A stretch of 64,000 nucleotides of DNA from Phlegmacium glaucopus. Its lineage: Eukaryota; Basidiomycota; Agaricomycetes; Agaricales; Cortinariaceae. The notes below the pieces were generated by a model, which searched no databases, was not told the origin of the DNA, and saw only the letters and a list, made by a program, of their open reading frames with translations. A program made the position numbers and the translations under genes. Shown here in pieces: positions 21,446-33,869 of the stretch (the first letter of the stretch is position 1; every line of letters begins with the position of its first letter). The stretch covers positions 361,958-425,957 of the forward strand of contig MU130360.1 in assembly GCA_015039465.1 (NCBI GenBank), given 5' to 3'.

Positions 21446-24400
21446 ATGCAAGTCTCTCCCAGTCTAGATATTTACTCTATCTGTAGTGCTACGATAACGA
21501 ACAATTCAATTTTTGTTCCAACCATTATCATAGGCCAGACATTGAGTAAGGAAGACATCGAAACACAAGGACTCATAGACACTGGAGCTGGAGGAAAGTT
21601 TATCGACCAGAATTACGCAAGAAAATCTGGATTCAAGATTGAAAAACTTGATGAACCACTGAAGGTCTTTAACGTGGACGGAACACCAAACAAATGTGGA
21701 ACTATCAAGACCTTTGTTGATCTTGATCTTATTATAAACGGACAACAGAAAACGGAACGACTCCTTGTCACAGGACTTGGAAAACAGAAGATCATCCTCA
21801 GATTTCCTTGGTTACAAGAAACCAACCCGGAAATTAACTGGAAAACTGGAAGTTTTTCCTGGAGAAATGAAAACATGGACACTAGCAAACGGCGCTTCTT
21901 TAAGCGAAAAATGACAAAGGACACCTTGAAACAAGAATTCCCGAAATACCTGAAATCTTCAGTACAAGATGAAGATGATGAAGAAGAATATTTGAATTCT
22001 ACACTGAACCCCCTCAATGACAATGAACTATCGGTACTCATCGCTTTTATAACTGGTGAAACGGACAACAACTTATGGATCAACGTGAAAACATCTGCCT
22101 CGCAAACACTTGCACAGAAATACGACAAGAAGGAAGATATCCCAGTTGAAAAACTGGTCCCAAAAGAATATCATGAATTCCTTGATGTATTCGACAAAAA
22201 GAAAGCAGACAGATTTCCTGATGAACGGCCCTGGGATCATAAAATCAAGATGAAACCTGGATTTGAACCAAAATCCTTCAAGAACTATAATCTCACCCCG
22301 GAAGAACAAAAAGAACTGGACAAATTCCTCAAAGAAAACCTTGAATGACGCTATATTCAAAAATCAAAATCACCGATGGCATCTCCTTTCTTCTTCGTCT
22401 CCAAGAAAGATGGAAAGTTACGACCTTGCCAAGATTACCGATATTTGAATGAACACACAGTCAAAATGCTTATCCCCTACCTTTGATCTCTGAAATTATG
22501 GACAAACTGAAAGGCGCAACTTGTTTTACCAAGTTTGATGTCCTTAGAGGTTACAACAATGTCCAGATCAAGAAAGGTGACAAGTGGAAAGCAGCATTCA
22601 AAACGAACAGAGGACTTTTTGAACCGACAGTTATGTTCTTTGGCATGTGCAACTCCCCGGCTACATTCCAGGCAATGATGGATTCAATTTTTGAAGATCT
22701 CATTGAAGGCAACTACGTCATTGTCTATATGGATGACATCTTGATTTTTGCAACATGCGAAAAAGATCTCGAAGAAATAATGAAGAAAGTTCTACAATGA
22801 TTACGAGAAAATGACTTATACTTAAAACCGAAGAAATGCGAATTTAACAAGAATAAAATTGAATATCTCGGGATGATCATCGAAGAAGGCAAAGTGTCTA
22901 TAGATTCTACCAAACTTAAAGGAATCAGAGACTGGCCTACACCCACTACCGTCAAAGAAGTACAATCATTCCTTGGATTTGGAAATTTCTATTGAAGATT
23001 CATCAAGAAATTCTTGGAACTCGCTGGACCTCTCAACAATCTTTTGAAGAAAAACAAGACTTTTGGATGGACACAAGAATGCCAAGACGCATTTGACACC
23101 CTGAAGAAACGATTCACTGAAGAACCCGTCCTTATGATGCCAGATCATATGAAACCTTTCCAGATTGAATGCAACACATCAAAATACGCATCAGGTGCAG
23201 TCCTCACACAATTGGACTCAAATAGAGACAGACACCCGGTCTCTGTTATCTCAAAAACATTCTCTCCGACAGAACAAAACTATGAAATCTATGACAGAGA
23301 ATTGCTTGCAATTGTTTGAGGACTTCAAGAATGGCAACACTACATTTAAGGATCCTCTCATATGATGATTATATTGTCAGATCACAAGAACCTGACATAC
23401 TATCGAGAAGCGAAGAAACTGAACCGAAGACAGGCCTGTTGGTCTCTGTTCCTCTCTGAATTCGATGTGAAACTGGTCCATTTGGCTGGCAATAAAATGA
23501 TTCAATTGGACACCCTCTCCCGACGACCTGACTATTGTCCTAAAGAAGACAATGATAACAAAGACATTGTTCTACTCCCTGACAGTCTTTTCCTGAACCT
23601 CATCGATACCAATTTACAAGAACGAATTGCTTCTGCCGATGATTTAGATCTCGACGCTGCTGAAGCAATAAAATTGTTACTTGACACCGGATCTTCTACT
23701 ATACAGAAGGACCTAAATGACTGGACGACCAAAGAATTTGAAGGAAAATGAGTTCTCTTTTACAAAGGGAAGAATTATATTCCTAAAGATTTTGAACTAC
23801 AATGGGACATAGTCAAAATGTTCCACAATCCCGAAACGGCTGGACACCCTGGTGAACTCGAGACTTACAATGCTGTTTGTCAACACTACTGGTGGCCCGG
23901 ACTCCGAACATTCATGAAGAACTATGTTCAAGGTTGCGGAACTTGTCAACAGTTTAAAATTGACAGAAACCCATCAAAACCCGCCTTTATGCCTGTGGAA
24001 GGAGCGAAATCGACCCGTCCATTTGCTAATTGCTCTATGGACTTCATCACTGACTTACCACCTGCAGAAGGATACAACTCTATCTTGTCCATGGTCGACC
24101 AAGGTCTTACGAAGGGGGTAATTCTCCTACCTTGCAACAAAACGATTACCGCCGAAGAAACCACCCGACTTTTACTCAAAAATCTTTACAAAAGATTTGG
24201 ATTACCCAACCGACTATTATCTGACCAAGGACCCCAATTTGCTTCTCAATCATTTCGAGAGCTTTTGAAATTACTCGGAATCACATCCTCTCTCTTGACG
24301 GCTTATCATCCCCAAACTGATGGAGCAACTGAACGAATGAACCAAGAAATTGAAGCCTATTTATCGATTTACTGTGCTTCACACCCTGAAGAATGGCCAA

Positions 24401-25065
24401 TTGCCTTGAACACTCTGGAATTTACCCACAACAACCGAAGACATGCAGACCGACTCCATACTCCTTTCAAACTCATGTTTGGAGAATCTCCTATCGTGAT
24501 CCCTTTATCATTCGAACATACAAAATACCTGGCAATCGAAGATAAAATGAAGACCCTCTTAAAGAACAGAGAAGAAGCCCTTGCCGCACATGAACTTGCT
24601 CATACACGCATCGCAGAACAAAGACAATTGAATTTCATCCCATTCAAGAAGGGACAGAAAGTTTGGTTAGATTCACGCAACCTCAAAATGTTGTACCACA
24701 AGAAAATGGCCCCAAAACATGAAGGACCCTTCAAAATCACAGAAGTCCTAGGACCAATTACATATGAATTACGACTCCCTACCTCATGGAAGATACACAA
24801 TGTCTTCCATGCATCCTTACTTCGACTGTACAAAGAAAACGACATCTATGGTGAAAACTACACCCGACCTCCTCCTGAACTTCTAGAAGGAGAAGAAGTC
24901 TACAAAATTGAAACAATTCTCAAACACAGACGACGAGGATGAAATATCCAATACTACATCAAATGGAAAGGATATCCTATCTCCGAAGCATCGTGGGAAA
25001 ATGAAGAAGCATTTTCAGACGACGGCAACTTGTTGACAAACTACAAACAATGTCACCAACTCTAA
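21446..25065 (+). pseudogene. pol: Ty3 pol, copy 2, same stops as copy 1
   Basis: Protease, RT, RNase H, integrase and chromodomain occur in the same order, with stops at the positions of copy 1 plus 11589 (for example 22346, 22798, 22993, 23317, 23749, 24940). The deamination-like damage therefore predates the duplication. No difference from copy 1 was seen in this gene. Confidence 0.92.
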
Positions 25066-25102
25066 TCAATCACAGAAGCTCAACATGCATTATACTTCCT
25101 AT

Positions 25103-25680
25103 TGTTACATTCCGTCATACGTTACTCCGGTCCGACTCCGTCGGAGTTGTCTCCGGTAGTCCGTACTCCGTTCCAGTACTTTCCCTTGCCTCCAGATTTG
25201 CTCCTTCTATGTCCAACTCCGAGATTCCTCCGTATCATTCCGGCTCTTCCGATGTTACTCCAAACTCATTTCCACATCTTCGTCACAACCACTATTTCTT
25301 TGTCATCACTTTCCCACCATCAGTCAGCACACCAGCTATGGATTACTCACCCCAAGAATGCAGGACCTTCGGGAGCAGAACGCAGCATTTATATTTATAT
25401 TTATATTTCGGATGCTATTCCTTTTATATTTAAGTACTCGAAACTTGTATGTTTTCCTCAGTTCGAATATCGACTTAGTTTCCCACTCTTGGTCTTCCTC
25501 TAAGTTCTTTGCAACTTCCGGTTCCGTTCCGCTCCGTCTTACTCCGAAATTAGGACACGAAGGTTCTGGGTAGCACAGCACATAAGCTGAGGCTAAGTCC
25601 TATCCTTTCCGTGACTCCGTTCCGGTACTCCGTCCGTTACTCCGTCCGAAACTCCGGAATAGAGTTCTCGAACTTAACAC
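25103..25680 (+). repeat. LTR-like segment, copy 2
   Basis: Counterpart of 13514-14090. The first 100 bp are identical, then 25200-25380 differs at roughly one base in ten, with several small indels. Confidence 0.45.
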
Positions 25681-25683
25681 CTA

Positions 25684-26615
25684 TGCACACGAGTTACTCG
25701 ATCTGGAGTTTTTGAAATTCATCGACCAGGTGGCGATTGTTACGACAGAGTTAGAGAATATAAAGGAGAAATTGGAAGAAGAACGAGATAAACAGTTTGT
25801 CCTTCCTCCCTTCAACTTTGAAGTTTATAATCCTCGCATCGACAACTTCTTTTTCTTGTAATGCCTTGAGAAAACTGACTCCGTCAACCTTGGGCGTCAG
25901 TTCCTCATCGCCCTCTTGCTCATCGACTCTCTTCTTCTCCCCCTTCCTCAAACAAAACCAACCCTCTTTCCGATATCGAATATTTCTGTCCTCAAGAACT
26001 GGATTCTATTTGTATCACACAAGAAAATCTTAATGTGATCACTGATTTACTTTGGGACCGCGCCGACCTTAATTACCGATTCTTACACTACCATGAAACA
26101 ACGAAGACCATACAAAGAATGGAAAAGGAACTCGAACGACAACAAAAAACACAACACCTTCTCTTCGACCACATGCGAGAGAATGGTCTTTCCTTGAAAT
26201 TAAAACTGCTCATTCGACATCATCGACGACATCAGTGGTCTTATATCCCTTTCAAGAACTCTCCACAACAGACGACAATTCCTTTGACAAAAACACCATC
26301 ACTGGCTTCATCGTCAGCAAAATCCGTTCCAATAGTTCCTTTCAACACAATCGTTCTTCCTGTCACCCCTCATCGCTCCATTTCACAACTTTCTATGACA
26401 TTCAAAACTGCTTCTGAAGGTGACGGCTCTAAAGACAGCCCAATTTTCATCCCCGACGACAAAGAATACGAGAAACTTCAAACACTCGACACTATGTGAA
26501 TGATTCCAAATCATTGTGTCCTTTGCAATGAAGGCGGTCATATCCTCAAATGTTGTCGACTTGCGAAGAGACTCTACAGTCTTTGAAACCAGGAGTTTTC
26601 AAGAATCTAGTGGAG
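25684..26615 (+). pseudogene. Third Ty3 frame, copy 2 (coiled coil and zinc knuckle)
   Basis: This copy keeps a longer open stretch (26035-26499), reading from MITDLLWDRADLNYRFLHYH through RMEKELERQQKTQ to the Ser/Thr/Pro-rich part, because its small indels differ from those of copy 1. The terminal CVLCNEGGHILKCC knuckle follows a TGA. It supports the reading order proposed for 14094-15030. Confidence 0.5.
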
Positions 26616-26621
26616 GGGTAA

Positions 26622-26898
26622 TGTTACGAATTCTATACACGCTGCATACATTCATTTTTCATTTCTTTTACTTAATCACACATGCGCCTTACATGCTACT
26701 TTCATTGTTTCATATACATGCTGTTACCTTACCTTTTTCATACACACATTCCACATGTGTTTTACACATGTCTACCTCATGCATTTCATTTACTCTTTTT
26801 GTATATAAATGTCTATACTCTGTACTTGATTCTGTACCTAGTCTTTAATAGACGAACCTTTACTCTACATCTCTCTCAAAGTCGACCGCTGCTCTACA
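26622..26898 (+). repeat. Right LTR, copy 2
   Basis: TGTTACGAATTC to GCTCTACA, preceded by the same purine-rich tract. The change of CAAATTC to CGAATTC near the start is the only difference from 15037-15313 that I noticed. Confidence 0.85.
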
Positions 26899-26969
26899 CC
26901 GCCAAATTTATGAGAATAGTCACGTTTTGTAGTTTCATTGGGAATGTATGTCAATCCACGTGAGTCAGA

Positions 26970-27500
26970 TATGGAATCAGCTCCATCACAGCTGAGATAT
27001 TTGATGTTGGCTCAGGTGCTTGGCACATGTGCCAATGTGACATCCATGTAGCAACAAGTTCATCATGGAGGTCTCATCTCATGTACCTGTCACATACAGA
27101 ACCGGCACGATCACAGGTATTATATTTGGTGTTGGCTCAGCTGCTTGGCACATGTGCCAATGTGACATCCATGTAGCAACAAGTCCGTTATGGAGGTCTC
27201 ATCTCATGCACCTGCCACATATGGAACCGGCATGAACACAGCTGAGATATTTGATGTTGGCTCAGGTGCTTGGCACATGTGCAAATGTGACATCCATGTA
27301 GCAGCAGGTCCATCATGGAGGTCTCATCTCATGCACCTGTCACATATGGGACCGGCATGATCACAGGTGAAATATTTGATGTCGGCTCAGCTGCTTGGCA
27401 CATGTACAAATGTGACATCCATGTAGCAACAGGTCCATCATGGAGGTCTTGTCTCATGTCCCTGTCACATATGGAACCAGCACGATCGCAGGTGAAGTAT
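26970..27500 (+). repeat. 125-bp minisatellite, copy 2
   Basis: Same four-unit structure as 15385-15915, with isolated substitutions (for example GCAACAG to GCAGCAG near 27303). Confidence 0.9.
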
Positions 27501-27544
27501 TTGAGTCAATACATTAATAATCTAAAACTTATTATGATGATTTT

Positions 27545-30500
27545 AAATGCTGTTCGCAACCCCATTTAAGTCGGCCTCCTGCATTTCCAATCTTGTATGC
27601 TTGTTGGGCCCTGAGCCTGTCTTGTCCACTGTCGTTATTGCCTCTTGCTTCCTCTGGACTGCACGTGCTTTGGTTGCAGTCCGCTTGGCTTCCTGCATGG
27701 ATCAAAGGTTCCCTGCAATTTCAATATGTTTTGCTTCCTAGTCTTGATAAAGAGGAATGGGAACAACAATGGAACGAGGTAAGGTTGCACAAAGGAGGTG
27801 TGCATTGTGAAACGCATGGGTGTTGATGACAAATTGTTCGATTGTTTTGTGTTCAATATAGGCGTTGAACAGACCAGATTCGACACGCTCCTGCATTAAT
27901 GGCTGCTTACCTGATGCAGTGCATTTTGCAAGAGGACAGTCATGCTGTACATTGTACAGGAACTCTACGCCCTGTAGATATTACTTAGAGGTTGTTATCA
28001 AATATAGAGACCAATATACATACAGTAGAGGGAATAACAATGTAGGTCATTTCTTCATGGCGTCGAGCCAGCATTGGCATTCCAAAGATTTCATGTCATG
28101 TAGAAAGGACTTTGAAAATGTCAAGTACAATGACAGCATGGTTACCTGTGGTATTTGCCAAAATTTCAACAATGCGGCCAGTAATGAGTTCACTGTCCTA
28201 ATACATAAAAGGTATCAAGGTAAATACACCGAGATAATATCATTAAACTTACATTCAATGGCGATCTTGCAAAGATCCATGATCCTACTAAACACTTGAC
28301 CCCAGAACGCGCTACAGCAAATTGGCAGGGAGTCCATTGTGAATTGGCATCTTCTAAGGAGTTAAGGGCTTTCACCCCTTGCGTCAGGAACCATGGGATA
28401 TACTTTCGGCTCTTGGTCTTCTGACTTGCATCTTGCTCGAGTGGTTCCAGTCTGAAAGAACCTAAACATTGTAAGCAAACAGAGATGTACAGTAGAAACC
28501 AGGACCTACCATTCACAAGCAGTTCTGCGCTGGTCCAACCCACAAGAGCTTGGAGTGTCAGGTGAGCATGAATAAAATTATGGACAGAGGGCCCTGGTCG
28601 CTCCCATTCCCCATCTGCTGTTGACCACCAACCACCAGTGAGGCAATGCTTCAACACTTCTTGACCAGCCAATTGAAAGGCTATGTCTTGACTAGGGGCA
28701 AGATGGTTTGAAAAGATAGAGCAGAACCTAAAAATGGCATTGAAACACTCAAACACCTCTGTCGCGACCCCAACAAGAGGTCCAAAATGAAGGATATCTG
28801 CTTTTAAGTGCACAAGAAGGTGGAGTTTGACTTTAGACATCATTTTTGATGGATCAATCATGGCGAATAGGTCAAGCACATTTGCAGCGGCCACTTCAAT
28901 GTCAGACTGCAAACAAATCATTCAGAAAATATGAATAAAAAATGGTGCTTCAAACATACAAGATATTCTTCTATATTTCATATTTCTGGTATCCATAAGA
29001 GTGCAGCAAGTTCTCCTACTGCTTTGGTAAGAAGGAACTGAATGGTATCTACAAGATCGTAGACATGAAACACGTTGACCTGTGCAATAGTTTTAAACTG
29101 TTGTCCAATTAGTGAGTTGGCATATTGCATGATGTAATTAGCACAAATGGCATGGATGGAAAGCCCAGATCGTTCAGTTGATTGCAAACGAACCGAATAT
29201 GTCTGTTTTTGACTAACTGTCCATGGAGTATGTGAGCCATGCCACAGGTATTTGACAATGCCCAGAAGAATGGTGTGAAGGATTTCCACAGGAGTATCAA
29301 GAGCAGGATCGAACCCTGTCAAAAATTCAAATCAAATGGCAACTGCATTATCATCAGGCAAGTGCTCACCATCCAATGTTAAAAATGGATTATAAATATC
29401 ATGTTCATTTTTATGCACCCAGGTCAGCAGTTCAGTCTGGATATCAACTGAAGTCCATTCAGGGTGGTTCTTGTGCAATGTTCGGGCACGAGCTATAAGG
29501 TCATCGATCCAGAATTGGGTGTACCCATCTTTGATACCATTCTTAGTCTGCTGATTCTGTACATTATGGGCAATACTGAGACAGGCTAGTTTGACCTGGG
29601 ACTTGACATCCGAGAGGATCCCCTCAGTGGAATGAGTGACACCAGCCTAGATATCTCAATGTGGTAAGTACCAGCAATGAAAAAGATGACTTCCCACCTG
29701 AAAGAGACTATGAAACCCAATATCAGTTTCTTTAAATTGTTGTGGCCTGCCAACCAAGCATTTCCTGCATAGGTGGTTTCCATTTCCACCGATGTGGCCA
29801 CAGACTTTGCTCTGAGCAGGGTTATCCCCTGGGCCACAGTTTACATAGATCTTTAACCATATTTGTGCTCCTGATGTTCCGTGACGAACCTTCACAGGCT
29901 TCTTATGTGTTGACCTAACAATGATTTAGTCCCAGAGCTGCAATTTGATGATGTTGACATACTCAATAACCTGTTTAATACCGTGGAACTGTTCAGGAAT
30001 ACTAGCAACTGGTGATGTCGAAATAAAATGTGTATGGAATTCTTGTTGAAGGAATTTTTGAGGTAGGTTTTGGTGACTGATGTAGGTGTTCCAGTGTTTA
30101 TTCCAGCTCTTTGATTGGTTTCCAGATACATTGTCGCCAAAGATATCTATCCAGCTGGAGTATAGGGGATCACCTTCTGCTAATGCACGGTCAGAGTTGG
30201 GCATATGTGCTGGATGTCCAGAGTTGATAGTTTGATCTGTCACTCATGAGCAGCTTTAGGATGTGGACCATACACACAACTCACTGTTCCATGTAGTAGG
30301 AAGCAGATCCAAGTCCCCCAAGTCTAAAAGGTTATCTTGTAAATCTGACGCCTTTATTAAAATCAGATTGCTATCAACAACATTGGCGGCAAACTGCAGT
30401 GCTCATCAACATCTTGGATTAATTGCGATTGTGAGCGGGAAACCTCGTACTTGGTTGTCAAAAGTGATGACATATGCATCTGCAAAGACATTTCCATTGT

Positions 30501-31760
30501 TATCCTCCAGCCATCACACTGGAATAATAAAACAACCATCTTTGAGGGGCACAAGTTCATCGATATAGTAGTGGCGGTCGCCAGCGTCATACATAGGGCT
30601 TAAGGTATGTTGATCAACATCCTTCCGCCATTTCTGTGCATGGTAAACCTCAGAAATAACCCCATCCAGTGGAATCACTGGATAGCGACAGATATAATCG
30701 CATACTGTGGGATTGGCCCAGTCCTAGAATAAAACAGTCGCAATTAATATAGTATAAAGACGGTCATGTCACTCACCATAGCCACCAGGGTCCATGGATC
30801 GTTCATGGAATAAATATTCCCTTTAGGGGATTTGTGCTGCGTGGTTGGTACACCAGATGACTTCTGGAGAGAGGCCTGTACTTGACAAAGATGATATAAA
30901 GAGGGAACATTGTGGGTGCCTGCTTCACGAAGTACCCAGAGGAATACATTCATGAGTGAGTTAGAAATTTGCATTCTGGGAAGGGTGTCAAGGGTGTCAA
31001 GGAGGAACATCTATTAATATTATGGAAGGTAAAGCATGTTTAATCGTTGTGCAGAGTGTTAAAGAGTCAACTTACCATTTTTGATTCATACGATGACCAA
31101 GTATCAGGAATCTTAGGCTGGCTTGCACATCGTGACTTGTCATTAAGTAGGTCTGCCACCTCAGGCGCATTCAAGTCTATCTCCAAACATGATAAGCATT
31201 GAAATCTATTGATATAGTGAAATATACATACGTGCATTCCATAGCAACTCAGTCAGGATATTGTCTTGTTCCAGTTCGTCCAGCAGTAGTTCACTGTCAT
31301 GTGGGTCTTCTTCAGGGAGGAAATCTGCACCACACCAGAAATCAAAATTATTGGCCTCTTGCTCCAAACGCTTCCTCTCTTCGACTGCAGCAAGTGTAAA
31401 GTCGATTCCTGTGTCAAAGATCTCATTTGAGAAGGCATGGTTGTCCCACATTTCTTGTTCTTCCGCACTTGGTTTAGGAATGTGTGCCGGCGCTGTGACT
31501 GCAGGCTTGTTGATTGTTGAAGATAGCATAACAAAGTTGTCCATGCTCTTTTCAATTGCACTTTCTTCCCGCATGGACTGTTCTCCAGCTGTTTGAATCG
31601 ATTCCTTGTGTTGTTGGGCACTGACAGCGCGAGCATGGCTGTCAGACTGTAAGTGAGAAGGCAAACTTTCTTTTTTGATCCAATCGTGGTTTTGTCCGCG
31701 CAGCGCTTCACATACTTTGCATTGAACTTTTTTATAGTCGTCTGATAATTCTACAACTGG
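27545..31760 (-). pseudogene. Large transposon-associated protein, copy 2
   Basis: Same exon order and motifs as copy 1: zinc finger near 31730-31625, CGHIGGNGNHLCRKC near 29805-29755, [14 protein letters not shown] near 29300-29250, ERVESGLF near 27880. It shares the stops of copy 1 and has at least one more: near 30405, minus-strand CGA in copy 1 (GCTCGTCAAC on the plus strand) is TGA here (GCTCATCAAC). Divergent patches fall at 29325-29640 and 30250-30370. Same functional uncertainty as copy 1. Confidence 0.65.
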
Positions 31761-31888
31761 AAAAAGTTTACACCATCAATATGCATATAACACAAGAAAC
31801 CCACATTCAGGCAATACAGTTTTTGCCTTGCGCCCTTTGCCCATTAATAAAACAGCAGGAGATTGCACTGCCCTGTAGCTTACAGAAT

Positions 31889-32286
31889 ACAAGGGTGAGG
31901 AGGGGAGGAACAAATCAAGCAAGGGCTGATCAATTTAATTATGCAAGCAAGCTCAGCCAGTCGAGCTTATACTGGTCATGTGTTTACTACACAAAGCGAC
32001 TTGCAACCTTCGTTGAGCATCCACATGTGTTCTCTAATTGCTTTCTTTCAGATTATGTTGCTTAAATAGGATTTTGTAAAACAGCACTGCCATAATATTC
32101 ATCCTCACTCATACTTAAAGATGCCCACTGCCCAGAATCATGGAACGGTTGCACTTGTGTAATAAACACGTGACCAATATGCAAGCTTGACTGGGTGGGC
32201 TTGCTTGCGTAATCAAATTGGATTTGCCCTTGATGAACTTCAATTGTAATTAGGTGTCTTCTGTTCTTCCCCTCCTCACCTTTAGA
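31889..32286. mobile_element. Palindromic non-autonomous element with GGTGAGGAGGGG ends
   Basis: The left end GGTGAGGAGGGGAGGAAC and the right end, complement of GGTGAGGAGGGGAAGAAC, form inverted repeats. Subterminal blocks also pair: GCAAGCAAGCTCAGCCAGTC with GGTCATGTGTTTACTACAC on the left, and the reverse of similar blocks on the right (about 32160-32210). No frame is present. The left end is also the right border of the 11.6-kb duplication unit, and related sequence recurs in the spacers at 40780-40910 and 45810-45930. Confidence 0.7.
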
Positions 32287-33865
32287 GCAGATTATCCCGT
32301 TATAAATCGTTGTTGTTGTTGTATATAAACACCAACCAGAGAGCAGTGGACCAGACCTTAGGTCAAGAGACTCCCTGTTGTTTGTTTAGGGAAGGTATAA
32401 CCTTGACTTTTAACACACAGAGGTAAGGGGAAAGAATAGAGAAGAGAAGGAGGAGGATGAAGGTCTTGGAAGATGAATGAGGTATAAGACGAGGATGAGG
32501 ATGAGCAAGAGAGAGTCTTCAGTAAGACTATAGCGGTTGAGGGATAGGGGATAGATTGACAGTAAGGGGCAAGAAAAGCGAACTTAAGGGAGGAATTCAC
32601 TGGAATTCCACTGAGATGATGAAAGTGGGGGGTAAGAATGAATTTAACTGAACTACCTATCCTGGTACAAAAGAGCAGTATTTATACCTAAGGATGAGGC
32701 TATGTAAAACAATAAAAAGAAACAAAGTACGCGCTGTCAAAGGAAGAAAGATAAAGAGAGGACAGCTGCGAGAAGAAAAGAACAATGGAAAAGAAAAGGA
32801 ACAGTAAAATAATCTGTAAAGTGTCAAAGTGCGAGAGAAAAGAAAGGAAGGCAGTGTACATAGTCCAATAGCAAAAATATATCGACTCCATAGGCGTGTG
32901 GTCATGTCAAAATATGAAAGGTCCTGAGTCAACACTTGAAAGGCGCAGCCTTGTTCCCGAGAAAACACTACTTGCCCATGGTCCCATGTCGCGCAGCCTT
33001 GATAACACTTGACACACTGCGAGAATAATCCTCTGCTGCTGATTCATCTGCAATTCCTGCTTAGTCGTGATCCTCCTGGACTTCCTAAATTGTCATAAAG
33101 AGGGTGGGAAGGCTTCAGGTACCGCGTGAATGATGGTTTTGGCAGTGAATGATAAGATAAGAGGTAGATGAGTGAGGATAGGGGACTGAGTGAGATCCAG
33201 GAGCGAGGTATGGCAAGATAGATAGCTGAAGCGAAGACTTGTGGGTCCATAGCCACAACAACGATGACAAAGCCTTTGACATAATGGGAGATGTGGCTGA
33301 TGCGTCCATAAACAGGCCGTTCTTGAAATGATGGACCAAAGATACGATCAAACGCGAGCCGATGACCGATGCGAATAGTAGATTGATCGCTTTGTTGTAT
33401 CACTAGCCAAGGGACAAACGGATGGTAGATGTTAAGGAGCATGTCGATAGTGTAAATGATAGACAACATAGTGGAAGACATTGAGGATATGATGAGCGAT
33501 GAGGATGTTATCGTTGAACAAATGGTTTTGTTGACCAGGAACACGATTCAGGGCCACTTCCAAAATAGGTAAGCAAATTCAAAGTCCGCTTATTTTCATG
33601 ATGGCAACTTTTAAGCTTTATTCTCACGCTACCAATCAGTATTGGTGCGCGACACCGTGCTGTCTGGCTCTGCGGATACTTAGGATTTGTGATGAGTATA
33701 TCCAAGCTGTGATTTATGCATAATTTTCTAGCGATCATTGATTCACAAGCCGAGATATTTCTCGGCGACCAGGCCAGGATCCACACCTCAAATATTTCGA
33801 GATAACGCAGTGATGGTGAGCAGTCTGAGGTGAAGAATGACTGCTTCCTAAACATATACATGGAG
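32287..33865. other. No gene recognised
   Basis: A TATA-like TGTATATAAACACC lies at 32319-32332, and purine-rich tracts (GAAGGAGGAGGATGAAGG) follow. Minus-strand frames at 33044-33544 and 33508-33915 are open but have no recognisable motif or splice support. Confidence 0.45.
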
Positions 33866-33869
33866 TGAT

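Larger units (their letters stand above)
20343..31900. repeat. Second direct copy of 8754-20316
   Basis: Offsets are exactly 11589 bp from 8754 to about 13800, then fall to 11584-11585 through small indels. Every truncated gene, stop codon and LTR is repeated. The first 4.8 kb looks identical by eye, whereas patches near 25200-25380, 25975-26270, 29325-29640, 30250-30370, 30930-31070 and 31270-31350 differ clearly. The copy starts inside the foldback element and so lacks the left LTR and the first half of gag. Confidence 0.93.
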
